64,000 nucleotides of DNA from contig NZ_SEUI01000002.1 in assembly GCF_008370255.1 (NCBI RefSeq), positions 42,555-106,554 on the forward strand. Direction: 5' to 3'. Source of the DNA: Pseudoalteromonas sp. FUC4. GTDB lineage: Bacteria > Pseudomonadota > Gammaproteobacteria > Enterobacterales > Alteromonadaceae. Both the position numbers and the translations under genes were made by a program. Below the pieces are notes generated by a model. That model was not told where the DNA came from and did no database searches. It saw nothing but the letters and a program-made list of their open reading frames with translations. Positions 25,934-34,010 of this stretch are shown here, in pieces (position 1 is the stretch's first letter; the number at the start of each line of letters is the position of its first letter).

Positions 25934-27903
25934 TAATCAGCATCATCAATAAAACCTACCGGCAAACCATTTAATCGTTCTGAGTTGTAGTGGGCAACGA
26001 TAAAACCTTTTAGGTCATTTACAATATGCTCAGGGACATCATTATCAACTAAGATAAATTGACAAGTTTTATTATTAATTTCATATTTTTCGGCCAATCC
26101 AATTATGAAATCATATATATTTTTATATTTAGCTGGATCTGATACGGCTTCACTTCGATCAGCATCAAGATTACTTACTTCTTTATATTTTTGCTCTTTA
26201 GTTTTACCTAAATACTTACCAACAGTATCAATCATTAAAAATGATGGGTAATTGATCTTATTATTTAAAGCTTCTTCCATCAATGAACACATATAACCGA
26301 TTCCTACTATGGTTCTTAAACCACCAGATGTAATATCAGAATATTCTATATCTCGGACTCTTGGATAAAAAGTTTTTTTGTCAAAGCTCACTCCTTTAGG
26401 TGACTTTATGCGAATAAAGCGAAGATAAGACTGCAAGCTATCAGCTAAACTTTCTAGAATTTCTGTCATTGTTGGTGTACTTTTACGTAGTTCCTCTAGT
26501 TGTTCTTGTAAACTTATAATACTTTTTTCAATAGACTCTTTCGATATTGATAAATTATTATGCTTATTTCTTACCTTTAATCTTGAAACGAGCTCTTTGC
26601 GGCGCTGATTTAATTCTCCAAGTGTTGAAACAAATATATCTCTTTCAGCAATTTTGGGGGTAACTGCCGTGTTCTTTTCTTGAAGTATGTACGCTTCTTG
26701 CTCAGCAGCTTCTATCTCTTTTAATTTTAATTGACAGTTTTCCCAATCAAACTTTGCTTTGTTTGCAATACTTTCCGTTTCTTTGGCTCTTCTTTTGAGA
26801 AGATTTATTTCACTATATATTTTCTCATTAGCAATTATTTCAAAATTTTCTCTAGCAACGGTAACTTCAAAAGTATTATCGCAAACAGGACATAATTCAA
26901 TCTCTTGCTCAACCTCACCAATAATCTTTTTCGCTGAAACAGACGCTTTATATTTACTAATATCATTTAAATAATCATTTTTTAGTCGGGTAAACCGTTC
27001 AATCTTTAATTGGTGTTCCTGCATATCTGCATTAATAACTCTACGTTCCATTGCTAAATTTGCCAATTCAGTTCTTAAGGCTTGATATATTTCAGGATCT
27101 TCTGCTTGTGTTTCATTCAATTTAGCTATTTCTTTACTAATATTCAGTATTTCGGCATCTACAGCGTCTATTTCATCATCTAGTGTCGTAAGCGTGCCAA
27201 ATTCTGCATCTCGTAAAAACTCAGAAACAGTTTTGAATGTTTTATCTAGCTTATTTTTTTGATTGGTTTTCTCAGAAATAAGCCCTTCTAAATTACTAAT
27301 GTTACTGTCTAAGGCGTTAAAAATGTATTTAAATACTTCTTTATTTTTTGTTTGTACAGCCCAATTATCAGACTTGAGAAACTTTTCACTACCTAAAACA
27401 TCTTGGTTGATATAACTATACTTAAAAAGATCTCTAAAGCTCATTCTAACTTGTTTGGAGTCATCTTTAGTTGGTGCTTCTTTAAGTTTTACCCTACTAA
27501 AATTCAAAGCGTCTAACAAAAAGTCTGAGTAAAATCCCGCCTCTGGATATTCTGTATTCGGACTGAAATTTGGTAAGTAGTTTGTAGCTGCATATTCACC
27601 TATTTTATCATACGCACAAGGATATACTTCAACCACTCGATTTGGATTAAAAAGATCACGTTTGATTGTATACCTATCTTCATTAAGTGTTACATCTAAC
27701 GCTGCGTACCTTCCTGCTAACTCAATTTCAGGATAAGATTTAAATTTCTTTCCACCTAATAAGTAATCAATTATATTAAGTATGCTTGATTTCCCTGTCG
27801 CTGAATCCCCGTAAATTATATTCACACCAGGGTTGAAATTAACTTGATAATTTTTATTCCTACCAACGACTATAACCTGATTAATTAAAATATTACTTGC
27901 CAT
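25930..27903 (-). CDS. ABC-three component system ATPase (SMC/Rad50-like, DUF3732 type)
   Basis: A 657-residue ABC ATPase with a long coiled coil. Walker A is GDSATGKSS (32-40). Two coiled-coil arms flank a Rad50-like zinc hook, CPVC at 338-341. The signature is TSGG (525-528) and Walker B is FLMIDT (555-560), where Thr stands in place of the usual catalytic Glu. FILVDNDVPEHIV near the end fits the switch region. It is the last gene of a three-gene operon; its ATG overlaps the stop of the middle-component gene (TAATG). ABC-3C systems were described by comparative genomics as conflict systems in which an SMC-like ATPase and a small middle component control an effector, here a hydrolase. The sensed signal is unknown. 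Confidence 0.85.
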   Translation of the reverse strand: MASNILINQVIVVGRNKNYQVNFNPGVNIIYGDSATGKSSILNIIDYLLGGKKFKSYPEIELAGRYAALDVTLNEDRYTIKRDLFNPNRVVEVYPCAYDKIGEYAATNYLPNFSPNTEYPEAGFYSDFLLDALNFSRVKLKEAPTKDDSKQVRMSFRDLFKYSYINQDVLGSEKFLKSDNWAVQTKNKEVFKYIFNALDSNISNLEGLISEKTNQKNKLDKTFKTVSEFLRDAEFGTLTTLDDEIDAVDAEILNISKEIAKLNETQAEDPEIYQALRTELANLAMERRVINADMQEHQLKIERFTRLKNDYLNDISKYKASVSAKKIIGEVEQEIELCPVCDNTFEVTVARENFEIIANEKIYSEINLLKRRAKETESIANKAKFDWENCQLKLKEIEAAEQEAYILQEKNTAVTPKIAERDIFVSTLGELNQRRKELVSRLKVRNKHNNLSISKESIEKSIISLQEQLEELRKSTPTMTEILESLADSLQSYLRFIRIKSPKGVSFDKKTFYPRVRDIEYSDITSGGLRTIVGIGYMCSLMEEALNNKINYPSFLMIDTVGKYLGKTKEQKYKEVSNLDADRSEAVSDPAKYKNIYDFIIGLAEKYEINNKTCQFILVDNDVPEHIVNDLKGFIVAHYNSERLNGLPVGFIDDADY

Positions 27904-28412
27904 TAAAATGCGTCCATTCTCATTATTTGCCCTAGTATATTGTTTAAACTGCTTTGACTTAAGCTCAATGTTTGTTTTAGTTTGTTGCAGTTAAGTGCTA
28001 CTTCTTTGAAATAGTTTTCAGTAAATAAATCTGAAAGCTCATAACCCTTAGCTGTTAACTGATAGAAAAAACCATCATTTTTTTTATATTCTACTTTTAC
28101 TAAACTTTGAGCCGTAAGAATTGTTAATAATGATTTCAACCCTTCTCTATCAAACAATGGATCTAAATTTGCAGAAATAGAAGCTATAGAATATGAATTT
28201 CGTTCACTAAGTAGCACCTTTGCTTTGCCCAAGATTTCCATCACTTTATTAAGCTTTACAGGGTTTTTTACCAAGAAATAATAAATATGTAGACGTTCAT
28301 TATTTAACTTCAAAGTTTGTCGTTTTGTGTGACTTAAAGTTCTAACTATGATAATCAAAATTGCAAGATTTAGATTTAAGTCATTTTCTGGATTTATAAA
28401 GGGTAATTTCAT
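27903..28412 (-). CDS. ABC-three component system middle component
   Basis: A 169-residue protein between effector and ATPase, 2 bp after the effector stop and overlapping the ATPase start by 1 bp. It is predicted all-helical with a winged-helix-like middle (LKSLLTILTAQSLVKVEYKK, then YQLTAKGYELSDLF), as in the middle components (MC families) of ABC-3C systems. It has no catalytic motif. By family analogy it bridges the ATPase and the effector. Identification rests mainly on position and size, supported by the fold-like pattern. Confidence 0.75.
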   Translation of the reverse strand: MKLPFINPENDLNLNLAILIIIVRTLSHTKRQTLKLNNERLHIYYFLVKNPVKLNKVMEILGKAKVLLSERNSYSIASISANLDPLFDREGLKSLLTILTAQSLVKVEYKKNDGFFYQLTAKGYELSDLFTENYFKEVALNCNKLKQTLSLSQSSLNNILGQIMRMDAF

Positions 28413-28414
28413 TA

Positions 28415-29641
28415 TTAATTACCTGTTTTAGGATTTAAACTCTGTTCTTTACACCACCAAATATCAAGCTCTTGATTGTTAGCCATCTGATGTAACATGC
28501 CTTTTTTATGATACAATCTTAATGCTGGTATAAAGCTTTTCAGTAGTGTCGAGTCTTGAGCAGATATCCTGCTATGTACCTCTGATAAGAGTTGACCTGA
28601 ATTCATATTCCCATCAGCCAGATACATATCATAACAATCTTTATAGAGTTCACGTATATTCTCTATCATCTCTGTGAGATACTTTTGATCGTATTTTGAA
28701 CTAAGTAACTTACGCATATATTCAGCATTAAAGAATAACTCTTTCGCATTATCTCTAGAGTGTTTTGCAATATCCGCGACAAGCATTTTAAGTACAAAAA
28801 TCTCTTCTTCATATTGAGTGCAATCTGATAACGACTGACGACCAACTTCATATAACTTAGTATGTGTATGCTCTTCAATTATAAAGTTTTTTACAATACT
28901 GCAAACAACTGAAGTTGAATTCTCTGGTTTAGAAATAGAGTTATGGTCATCAGGTACCGACACCACATCTTTTTCAATTTTATCAACTGCAACTGCACTA
29001 TGCTTTGTCACTACCTCGTCGTAAGTACCATACAAGTATTTAGTAGTAGGTTTTTCATCTAAATTAACCCAATTTTGGTTCAAATTATTAATAAATTGCT
29101 GAACTGGATTTAAGTTCTGTATTTGAAGGTTATTACTTATTAATTTGCCATACACAGCCAGCTCAGACCCCTGATGAGGTACAGCTAAAGAAACAAATAA
29201 CCTAACACAAGTAGTACCACTTTTAGAGATATCGTTATTGATCAAGTTTTTTGTAATTAATCCCCCCATGCTATGAGCCACAATATAGATGTTGTCATAT
29301 TGTTTTAACGTAAAACGTATATGAGTTGATAAGTTATTAGACAACTCATCGATGTCCAAGTTTTTTTCCTTTTTATGTGTGACTCTTCTTATTATGGCTT
29401 TTAAACGACGGAGCTTTACTTTCGCGTCAGCGAAAAGGTTTAGCAGTGTTGTAAAGTAACTATATGAGGCAATATCAAAATTTTCTTTGATATAATCATC
29501 CTCTAATAAAAGAGAAGCAAAAGATTTACCGTTGGCATTCACCCATGTTGTTTCTGAATCACCAGTAAAGCCATGAATAAACAAAATTAAATTCTTACAT
29601 GACTCTTTTGATTCATAAAAGGTGAAGTTTTCATCCTGCAT
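28415..29641 (-). CDS. ABC-three component system effector: alpha/beta-hydrolase with C-terminal helical domain
   Basis: A 408-residue effector. Residues 15-250 form a lipase-like alpha/beta hydrolase: oxyanion-hole strand LILFIHGFTGD (18-28), nucleophile elbow VAHSMGG with Ser124, probable acid Asp208 (GTYDEVV) and catalytic His233 (DDHNSI). The last 150 residues are helical with no known catalytic residue and fit the C-terminal domain that joins ABC-3C effectors to their partners. No signal peptide, so it acts in the cytoplasm, perhaps on membrane lipids or an acylated molecule once released. First gene of the operon, with AAAGGA before the ATG. Confidence 0.82.
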   Translation of the reverse strand: MQDENFTFYESKESCKNLILFIHGFTGDSETTWVNANGKSFASLLLEDDYIKENFDIASYSYFTTLLNLFADAKVKLRRLKAIIRRVTHKKEKNLDIDELSNNLSTHIRFTLKQYDNIYIVAHSMGGLITKNLINNDISKSGTTCVRLFVSLAVPHQGSELAVYGKLISNNLQIQNLNPVQQFINNLNQNWVNLDEKPTTKYLYGTYDEVVTKHSAVAVDKIEKDVVSVPDDHNSISKPENSTSVVCSIVKNFIIEEHTHTKLYEVGRQSLSDCTQYEEEIFVLKMLVADIAKHSRDNAKELFFNAEYMRKLLSSKYDQKYLTEMIENIRELYKDCYDMYLADGNMNSGQLLSEVHSRISAQDSTLLKSFIPALRLYHKKGMLHQMANNQELDIWWCKEQSLNPKTGN

Positions 29642-29801
29642 AAATTTTTCCTTTAGACATTTGTCATTACCATCCTTAAATAAGTAGCTAATGTTGCTTT
29701 GAATAGTAACAATCTAGCCATTGAAAAATTAAAATCATAAAAAGTATGGAATATATTAGTGCCTATATTCATAACCTTTAATCTACCAGCACACGCCAAT
29801 T

Positions 29802-30095
29802 CCCCGTGATCACACCTGAAACTGAGTTAATGATGAGTAATTTACAGCATGGATGCTGTACAAAGCGTAGCTTGGCCATGGATGGCCTATCTACGCTGGT
29901 TACGTTCACATCATTAACGTAAGTTGAAGACACTGTGTGATCCTCGGGTGCGCCGTGGGATTCCAAAGGGCGGTCGGCGGCAGCCGCCCTTTGGTTGCCA
30001 TCGCCAACGCGATATAACCTCGAATAGAGGTTTTTTAATCCTTTAAACTCACATCAAAACACCAATTTATGAACGCGATATAAAATCGCACCTAC
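29802..30095 (-). repeat. Composite structured element, copy 3 (inverted), with a type A REP
   Basis: On the minus strand: type A REP (30095-30073), the small hairpin at about 30000-30014, then an 11-bp perfect hairpin (29963-29994: CCAAAGGGCGG, 10-nt loop, CCGCCCTTTGG). The outer stem is CCCGAGGATCACAC with GTGTGATCACGGGG (29935-29948 and 29802-29815). A second stem is TTAATGATG with CATCATTAA (29909-29917 and 29827-29835). Inside are two hairpins: GCGTAG ATA GGCCAT CC ATGGCC AAG CTACGC (29865-29896) and ACAGCAT CC ATGCTGT (29843-29859). Helices sit where they do in copy 2 but most have different paired bases. Confidence 0.8.
30016..30036 (+). terminator. Terminator-like hairpin inside the repeat region
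   Basis: AACCTC, loop GAATA, GAGGTT, then TTTT on the plus strand. No plus-strand gene precedes it closely, so its role is unclear. Confidence 0.4.
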
Positions 30096-30132
30096 ACATT
30101 AATTACGCCGAAATTTAAAAGCTTCGCTTTTC

Positions 30133-30186
30133 GCGCGAGCAAGCTCTGCGCCTACAACCCAAAGCGCGAGGTAAACTCCCGCCTAC
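30133..30186 (-). repeat. REP-like elements, types B and C, minus orientation
   Basis: Type B 30133-30155 (GCGCGAGC AA GCTCTGCGC then CTAC) and type C 30164-30186 (GCGCGAG, GTAAA, CTCCCGC then CTAC), just past the stop of the HNH gene. Confidence 0.75.
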
Positions 30187-30208
30187 GGCACGAACTACAA
30201 ATTATTCA

Positions 30209-31309
30209 TTACACGTCATACCTTGGCTTTTCTTCCGCCACTAAATCAAACCCTGCACTTGGTTGCTGATATTTAAAACCTGGCGCCTCTTCAAAATAAC
30301 CTTTGGCTACCCACAATTTAGCGCTGTTAGCTTGCGCTACTTGGTAGGCCCAATTGCTAACCGAAAGCGACTTATTTGAATCGCAATTAAAGTAATTACT
30401 CAGTTCACTTGTTAAATGCTGGCTATTAACTACTAAATTTTGTTCTTGCCAACGTTCGCGGTGAAGTTGCGCAGCTAAAAAGTCACTTTTACTGTTATTA
30501 CAGGTGCTGTGTGCTGCCACAAAGTTATGACCTAAATCATTTGCGTAGCGAGCAAACGGTATAAAGTGATCAACCTCGGTTTTACTGTTCAACGGTTTTT
30601 GGCAATAAAAACAATTACCGTGCTGAAGCTCTATCAACACAGGCTTGGCCTTACTCAGTGCATTGCGATCAAAGCCGAATAAAAATTCGTGTAATTGGCT
30701 TTGTGGGCCAATTAAGGCTTGATTATGCTTAATACTTTGAATTTTTTGCAGCCATGCATTTTTTGCTAAATAAACAACTAAGTCGTAAAAACGCCTAAAG
30801 CAGCCTGCAATACCTTCATTTAAGGTGATGTATGATTGGCCTTTAATATGGGGATACAAGAAGCACTCTTCTTTGCCATTTAATTTTTGTAATAGCCAAA
30901 GCGGGCCGTCTTTAATGGTTTGTAATGTTGAGCTGCGTATATTTTTCCAACTGTCGCTCTTTTTTAATTGGCTAATTGAATTAATATTATTTAATTTTGC
31001 ATCATGAAGCGTAGTTATAATTTTGGCTTGTTTATTAGAGTTGGTATTTTGTAAAAGTAGTTGCTCTCTATTATTACCAATTGCACCAAATGGCGACGCT
31101 TGGTGCCAATATAAAGTAATAAATTTGTCGACTAATTCATCAAATTTTATTTGTAACTGTGCTTGCGGATCCGCGTGGTGTTTTTCGATACTAATATCAG
31201 CCAGTGCATGTAAAAGTGCAAACTTATAAGTAGCACTAAAATCACCTTCAACTAATAAGCGCTGAATGTAAGCAATAAAGTCGAGCTGTTGTTGCATTGA
31301 TCCAATCAT
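30209..31309 (-). CDS. HNH endonuclease-domain protein
   Basis: A 366-residue protein from the ATG at 31309, which overlaps the stop of the upstream methyltransferase (ATGA); an upstream start would overlap that gene further. The HNH/beta-beta-alpha-metal motif is C-terminal: CFYCQKPL, then EVDHFIPFARY, then HNFVAAHSTCNNSKSDFL (about residues 230-290). Two CxxC-like zinc ligands are in place. The N-terminal 220 residues are helical and unrecognised. With the coupled methyltransferase it could be a restriction-modification-like or DNA-damage pair, but the methyltransferase is not of a known DNA-specific type. Confidence 0.82.
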   Translation of the reverse strand: MIGSMQQQLDFIAYIQRLLVEGDFSATYKFALLHALADISIEKHHADPQAQLQIKFDELVDKFITLYWHQASPFGAIGNNREQLLLQNTNSNKQAKIITTLHDAKLNNINSISQLKKSDSWKNIRSSTLQTIKDGPLWLLQKLNGKEECFLYPHIKGQSYITLNEGIAGCFRRFYDLVVYLAKNAWLQKIQSIKHNQALIGPQSQLHEFLFGFDRNALSKAKPVLIELQHGNCFYCQKPLNSKTEVDHFIPFARYANDLGHNFVAAHSTCNNSKSDFLAAQLHRERWQEQNLVVNSQHLTSELSNYFNCDSNKSLSVSNWAYQVAQANSAKLWVAKGYFEEAPGFKYQQPSAGFDLVAEEKPRYDV

Positions 31310-31911
31310 AAAACGTGTACTACTTTTATAAGCGCATTTAACCACACTTCACTTTCGCGCTCTGGTCGCTTGTCAACACTTTGCCATTGTTTAATAACTT
31401 TTAACTGCGTAGCGCTAAGTAAATGCGTTAAAGCATTTTCGTTTAAATCGGTAAATTCACGGCCATTATGCACACGCTCTGTATCGCCATATTTAAACGA
31501 TACATACAAAACGCCATTCGATTTAAGCGCATTTTGTAGGTTTAAAAACACCTGCGGTAACTCAGCTTTTGGAACGTGTAATAAACTAGCGCAGCACCAA
31601 ATACCGTCGTATTGATTTACACAATCTAGCTCTTGGAATGTTTTAACCGCTACAGGTTGTTGTAAGTAACTGCTTGCCAACTCTGCCAGCTCTGGGCTTG
31701 CGTCAAATGCACTTACAGTAAAACCCTGCGCTTTAAAAAAAGCGGCATCGCGCGCACTGCCACAACCGGCATCTAAAATACTCCCGTGCTGTGCAACGTG
31801 CGGTAAAAACTCAACATAAAGCGCCGACACGTCAACGTTAAGTGTTGAGTCGCTAAAAGCTTTGGCATTTTGGTTGTAATAAGTAAGTGTGGTGTTTGAC
31901 ACGAGACTCAC
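31306..31911 (-). CDS. Class I SAM-dependent methyltransferase
   Basis: A 201-residue Rossmann-fold methyltransferase. Motif I is SILDAGCGSARDAAFF (about 45-60), followed by FDASPELAELA (motif II) and YDGIWCCASLLHVP (motif IV region). No N(D)PPY-type motif of DNA amino-methyltransferases is seen, which argues for a small-molecule or other target. Its last 4 bp overlap the start of the HNH gene, so the two are translationally coupled. Confidence 0.85.
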   Translation of the reverse strand: MSLVSNTTLTYYNQNAKAFSDSTLNVDVSALYVEFLPHVAQHGSILDAGCGSARDAAFFKAQGFTVSAFDASPELAELASSYLQQPVAVKTFQELDCVNQYDGIWCCASLLHVPKAELPQVFLNLQNALKSNGVLYVSFKYGDTERVHNGREFTDLNENALTHLLSATQLKVIKQWQSVDKRPERESEVWLNALIKVVHVL

Positions 31912-32244
31912 CGCTCCTTGGCTAATCGTTTAACAGCTAAGGCACTGTTAATACTGCATTCATTATTTGTTTAATCTACAGGAACAAGCGCATTAAATAT
32001 AGGCTTAATAAGTAGAAATTTTTAAATTAATACGCCATTGTTATTAAGCACTGATGTTAAGTGATACATACGCAGTATAAAATTTAAAATGCAATACAAA
32101 CGCCCTTCTATAAACACCTGCATACTGGCATTCTCATAATTACTGATGGTTTTTACATATTCACACAAACCCGTGCCGCTAAAATACAAAAGCTGGTTTA
32201 TACTGTTTTAATAATAAACAAAAAATTACTCTTTTTGAGGCGCA
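31912..32244. other. Intergenic region, no feature recognised
   Basis: An AT-rich 333-bp gap between two divergent genes. It must contain both promoters, but I see no confident promoter, repeat or hairpin. Confidence 0.4.
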
Positions 32245-32982
32245 ATGAATAAAATAAAAACCGTATTACTGTGTTTGCTATCTAGTACCTCTTTGAGTGT
32301 TTTTGCCTGCGAAAGAACGCTCACCGTTGCCTCGCACGATGCCTTTTGGCCACCTTATGTAATGGGTATGAACGGCCAGTTACAAGGTAGTGAAGTAGAT
32401 GCGTTAAACATTATTTTTAAAGACTCCCCTTTTTGTTTTGAAGTTAAAATGTTGCCAAATTCTAAACGTGCTTTTACAGAGATTAGGCATGGCCGAATAG
32501 ATTTAGGATGGGCGGCAAGTTATACCGATAAACGTGCACAGTTTGTGCACTATACCAACAGCTATCGCACTGAGGTAATGCGCTTATACCAAAATAAAAA
32601 CAATACGCATAAAGTTAAAAGTTTGGCTGATATTTTTAACCAAGGTTTAACCATTGGCGCTAATTTTGGTAGTTACTATGGCGCTGAGTTTGAGCAATAT
32701 AAATCAACCCATAAAAGCCAAATAGAATACACCAGCGCAACCAGTAAACGCTTTGAAATGCTTAATAAACAACGCATTGATTTTGCCATTGAAGACGAGC
32801 TTGTTGGCACTTATTTTAGTAAGCGAGGTATAAGCTTGGTGGCTATGCCCAACTTTAATGCAATAAACAAAGACGACATTCACTTAATGCTTAGCAAAAA
32901 AACAGTGTCGGTTGACGACGTTAAAGTAATTAACCAGCTTATTTTGCAAAATAGAGCCGCACTTAAAGCGCTATTTGAGTAA
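32245..32982 (+). CDS. Periplasmic solute-binding protein, family 3-like
   Basis: A 245-residue protein with a signal peptide (MNKIKTVLLCLLSSTSLSVFA) and a mature SBP_bac_3-type fold: YVMGMNGQLQGSEVDALN at the ligand cleft, GRIDLGWAASYTDKRAQFVHYT in lobe 2, and RIDFAIEDELVGTYF. Family members bind amino acids, but without ABC permease genes nearby this one may instead be a sensory or orphan binding protein. It is 20 bp from a paralogue of the same length, clearly a tandem duplication. Confidence 0.85.
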   Translation: MNKIKTVLLCLLSSTSLSVFACERTLTVASHDAFWPPYVMGMNGQLQGSEVDALNIIFKDSPFCFEVKMLPNSKRAFTEIRHGRIDLGWAASYTDKRAQFVHYTNSYRTEVMRLYQNKNNTHKVKSLADIFNQGLTIGANFGSYYGAEFEQYKSTHKSQIEYTSATSKRFEMLNKQRIDFAIEDELVGTYFSKRGISLVAMPNFNAINKDDIHLMLSKKTVSVDDVKVINQLILQNRAALKALFE

Positions 32983-33002
32983 CACGTTTGTAAGGACCTT
33001 GT

Positions 33003-33740
33003 ATGAAAACTTTACTAATGGCGTTTATTTTTTTATTTACTCAATGTAATGCCCTCGCATGTACTAAAACATTAATAATGGGCACCAACGAAACCAATTG
33101 GGCGCCATATTTAATTAAGCAAGGTGATAGATTTTTAGGCACAGAAGTGGATGCTGTTAAGGCTATTTTTGAAGATTCAAAATTTTGTATTAAATGGACT
33201 TATTTTCCGAGTTTTTCGCGTGTTCAAGCTGAGCTTAAAAATGGTCGGGTAGATATAACCTATGCGGCAAGTTATACAAAGCAACGCGCTCAATATGCGC
33301 ACTTTAGTTTGCCTTATCGCGAAGAAATAATGCTGCTTTATAAACACAAAGATTCAGCTGATGTAACCAGCTTGGCTGATCTTTTTAGTCAAGATTTTAC
33401 AGCAGGTATTAACCGAGGAAGCTTTTTTGGTGATGAGCTTGAACAACTCAAAACCAAATATTCAAAACAGGTCGTACTTACTGCTCAAGCAAATAATCGA
33501 TTTACCATGTTAGATAAAAAACGAATCGACTATGTTATTGAAGACTCTGCGGTTGCGCAGTACTTTGTAAAAAAACACTCCTCAATTTCGCAGGTAAAAA
33601 CTATTACACCGATTAACGTTAACAATGTGCATTTTATGCTAAGCAAGAAGTCGCTCACACTTGATGACGTGGCAACTGTTAATCAGTTAATTACTAAAAA
33701 TGAGGCAGCTATAAAGTCAATTTATCAACCTGTGCATTAA
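33003..33740 (+). CDS. Periplasmic solute-binding protein, family 3-like (tandem paralogue)
   Basis: A 245-residue paralogue of the upstream gene, alignable end to end: signal peptide MKTLLMAFIFLFTQCNALA, LGTEVDAVKAIF, GRVDITYAASYTKQRAQYAH and RIDYVIEDSAVAQYF. Both keep mature N-terminal Cys-Thr/Glu patterns (ACTKTL, ACERTL) but no strict lipobox. It has AAGGACC before the ATG. Ligand unknown. No transporter genes accompany the pair. Confidence 0.85.
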   Translation: MKTLLMAFIFLFTQCNALACTKTLIMGTNETNWAPYLIKQGDRFLGTEVDAVKAIFEDSKFCIKWTYFPSFSRVQAELKNGRVDITYAASYTKQRAQYAHFSLPYREEIMLLYKHKDSADVTSLADLFSQDFTAGINRGSFFGDELEQLKTKYSKQVVLTAQANNRFTMLDKKRIDYVIEDSAVAQYFVKKHSSISQVKTITPINVNNVHFMLSKKSLTLDDVATVNQLITKNEAAIKSIYQPVH

Positions 33741-34010
33741 AACATAGGTGATAACTTAGCTATTTGGTGCCTGCTCTTTAATGTTGCTTGGTGGCTGGGA
33801 GTATATTCAACGCCACATACGCTAAAAATAGTGACTTAAAACCGAGAATTGCCGTTATTTTTACTTGGTTATAAATTAGCTGCCTTTTATCTTTCATTCG
33901 TTGTGGCTGATCTGTATAATTCGCCAGCTAATTTACCCTATTGTCTGGTTCTTGTTTGTGGCGTTTTGCTGCAGCGTACTCCTGTCAGTACTAATCTAGG
34001 ATTACCTTTT

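Noticed and set aside
29802..29948. Integron attC site
   Set aside because: The imperfect palindrome recalls attC folding, but I see no matching R' and R'' core sites and no integrase; the three-way junction with two closed hairpins is a different shape.
29778..29966. 62-codon minus-strand frame
   Set aside because: It coincides with copy 3 of the structured element. Codons follow the paired helices, so the sequence is explained by structure rather than coding.
33849..34010. N-terminal extension of ybiT
   Set aside because: The extra 54 residues lack homology and ABC-F proteins of this type begin at the TTG at 34011, which has its own ribosome-binding site.
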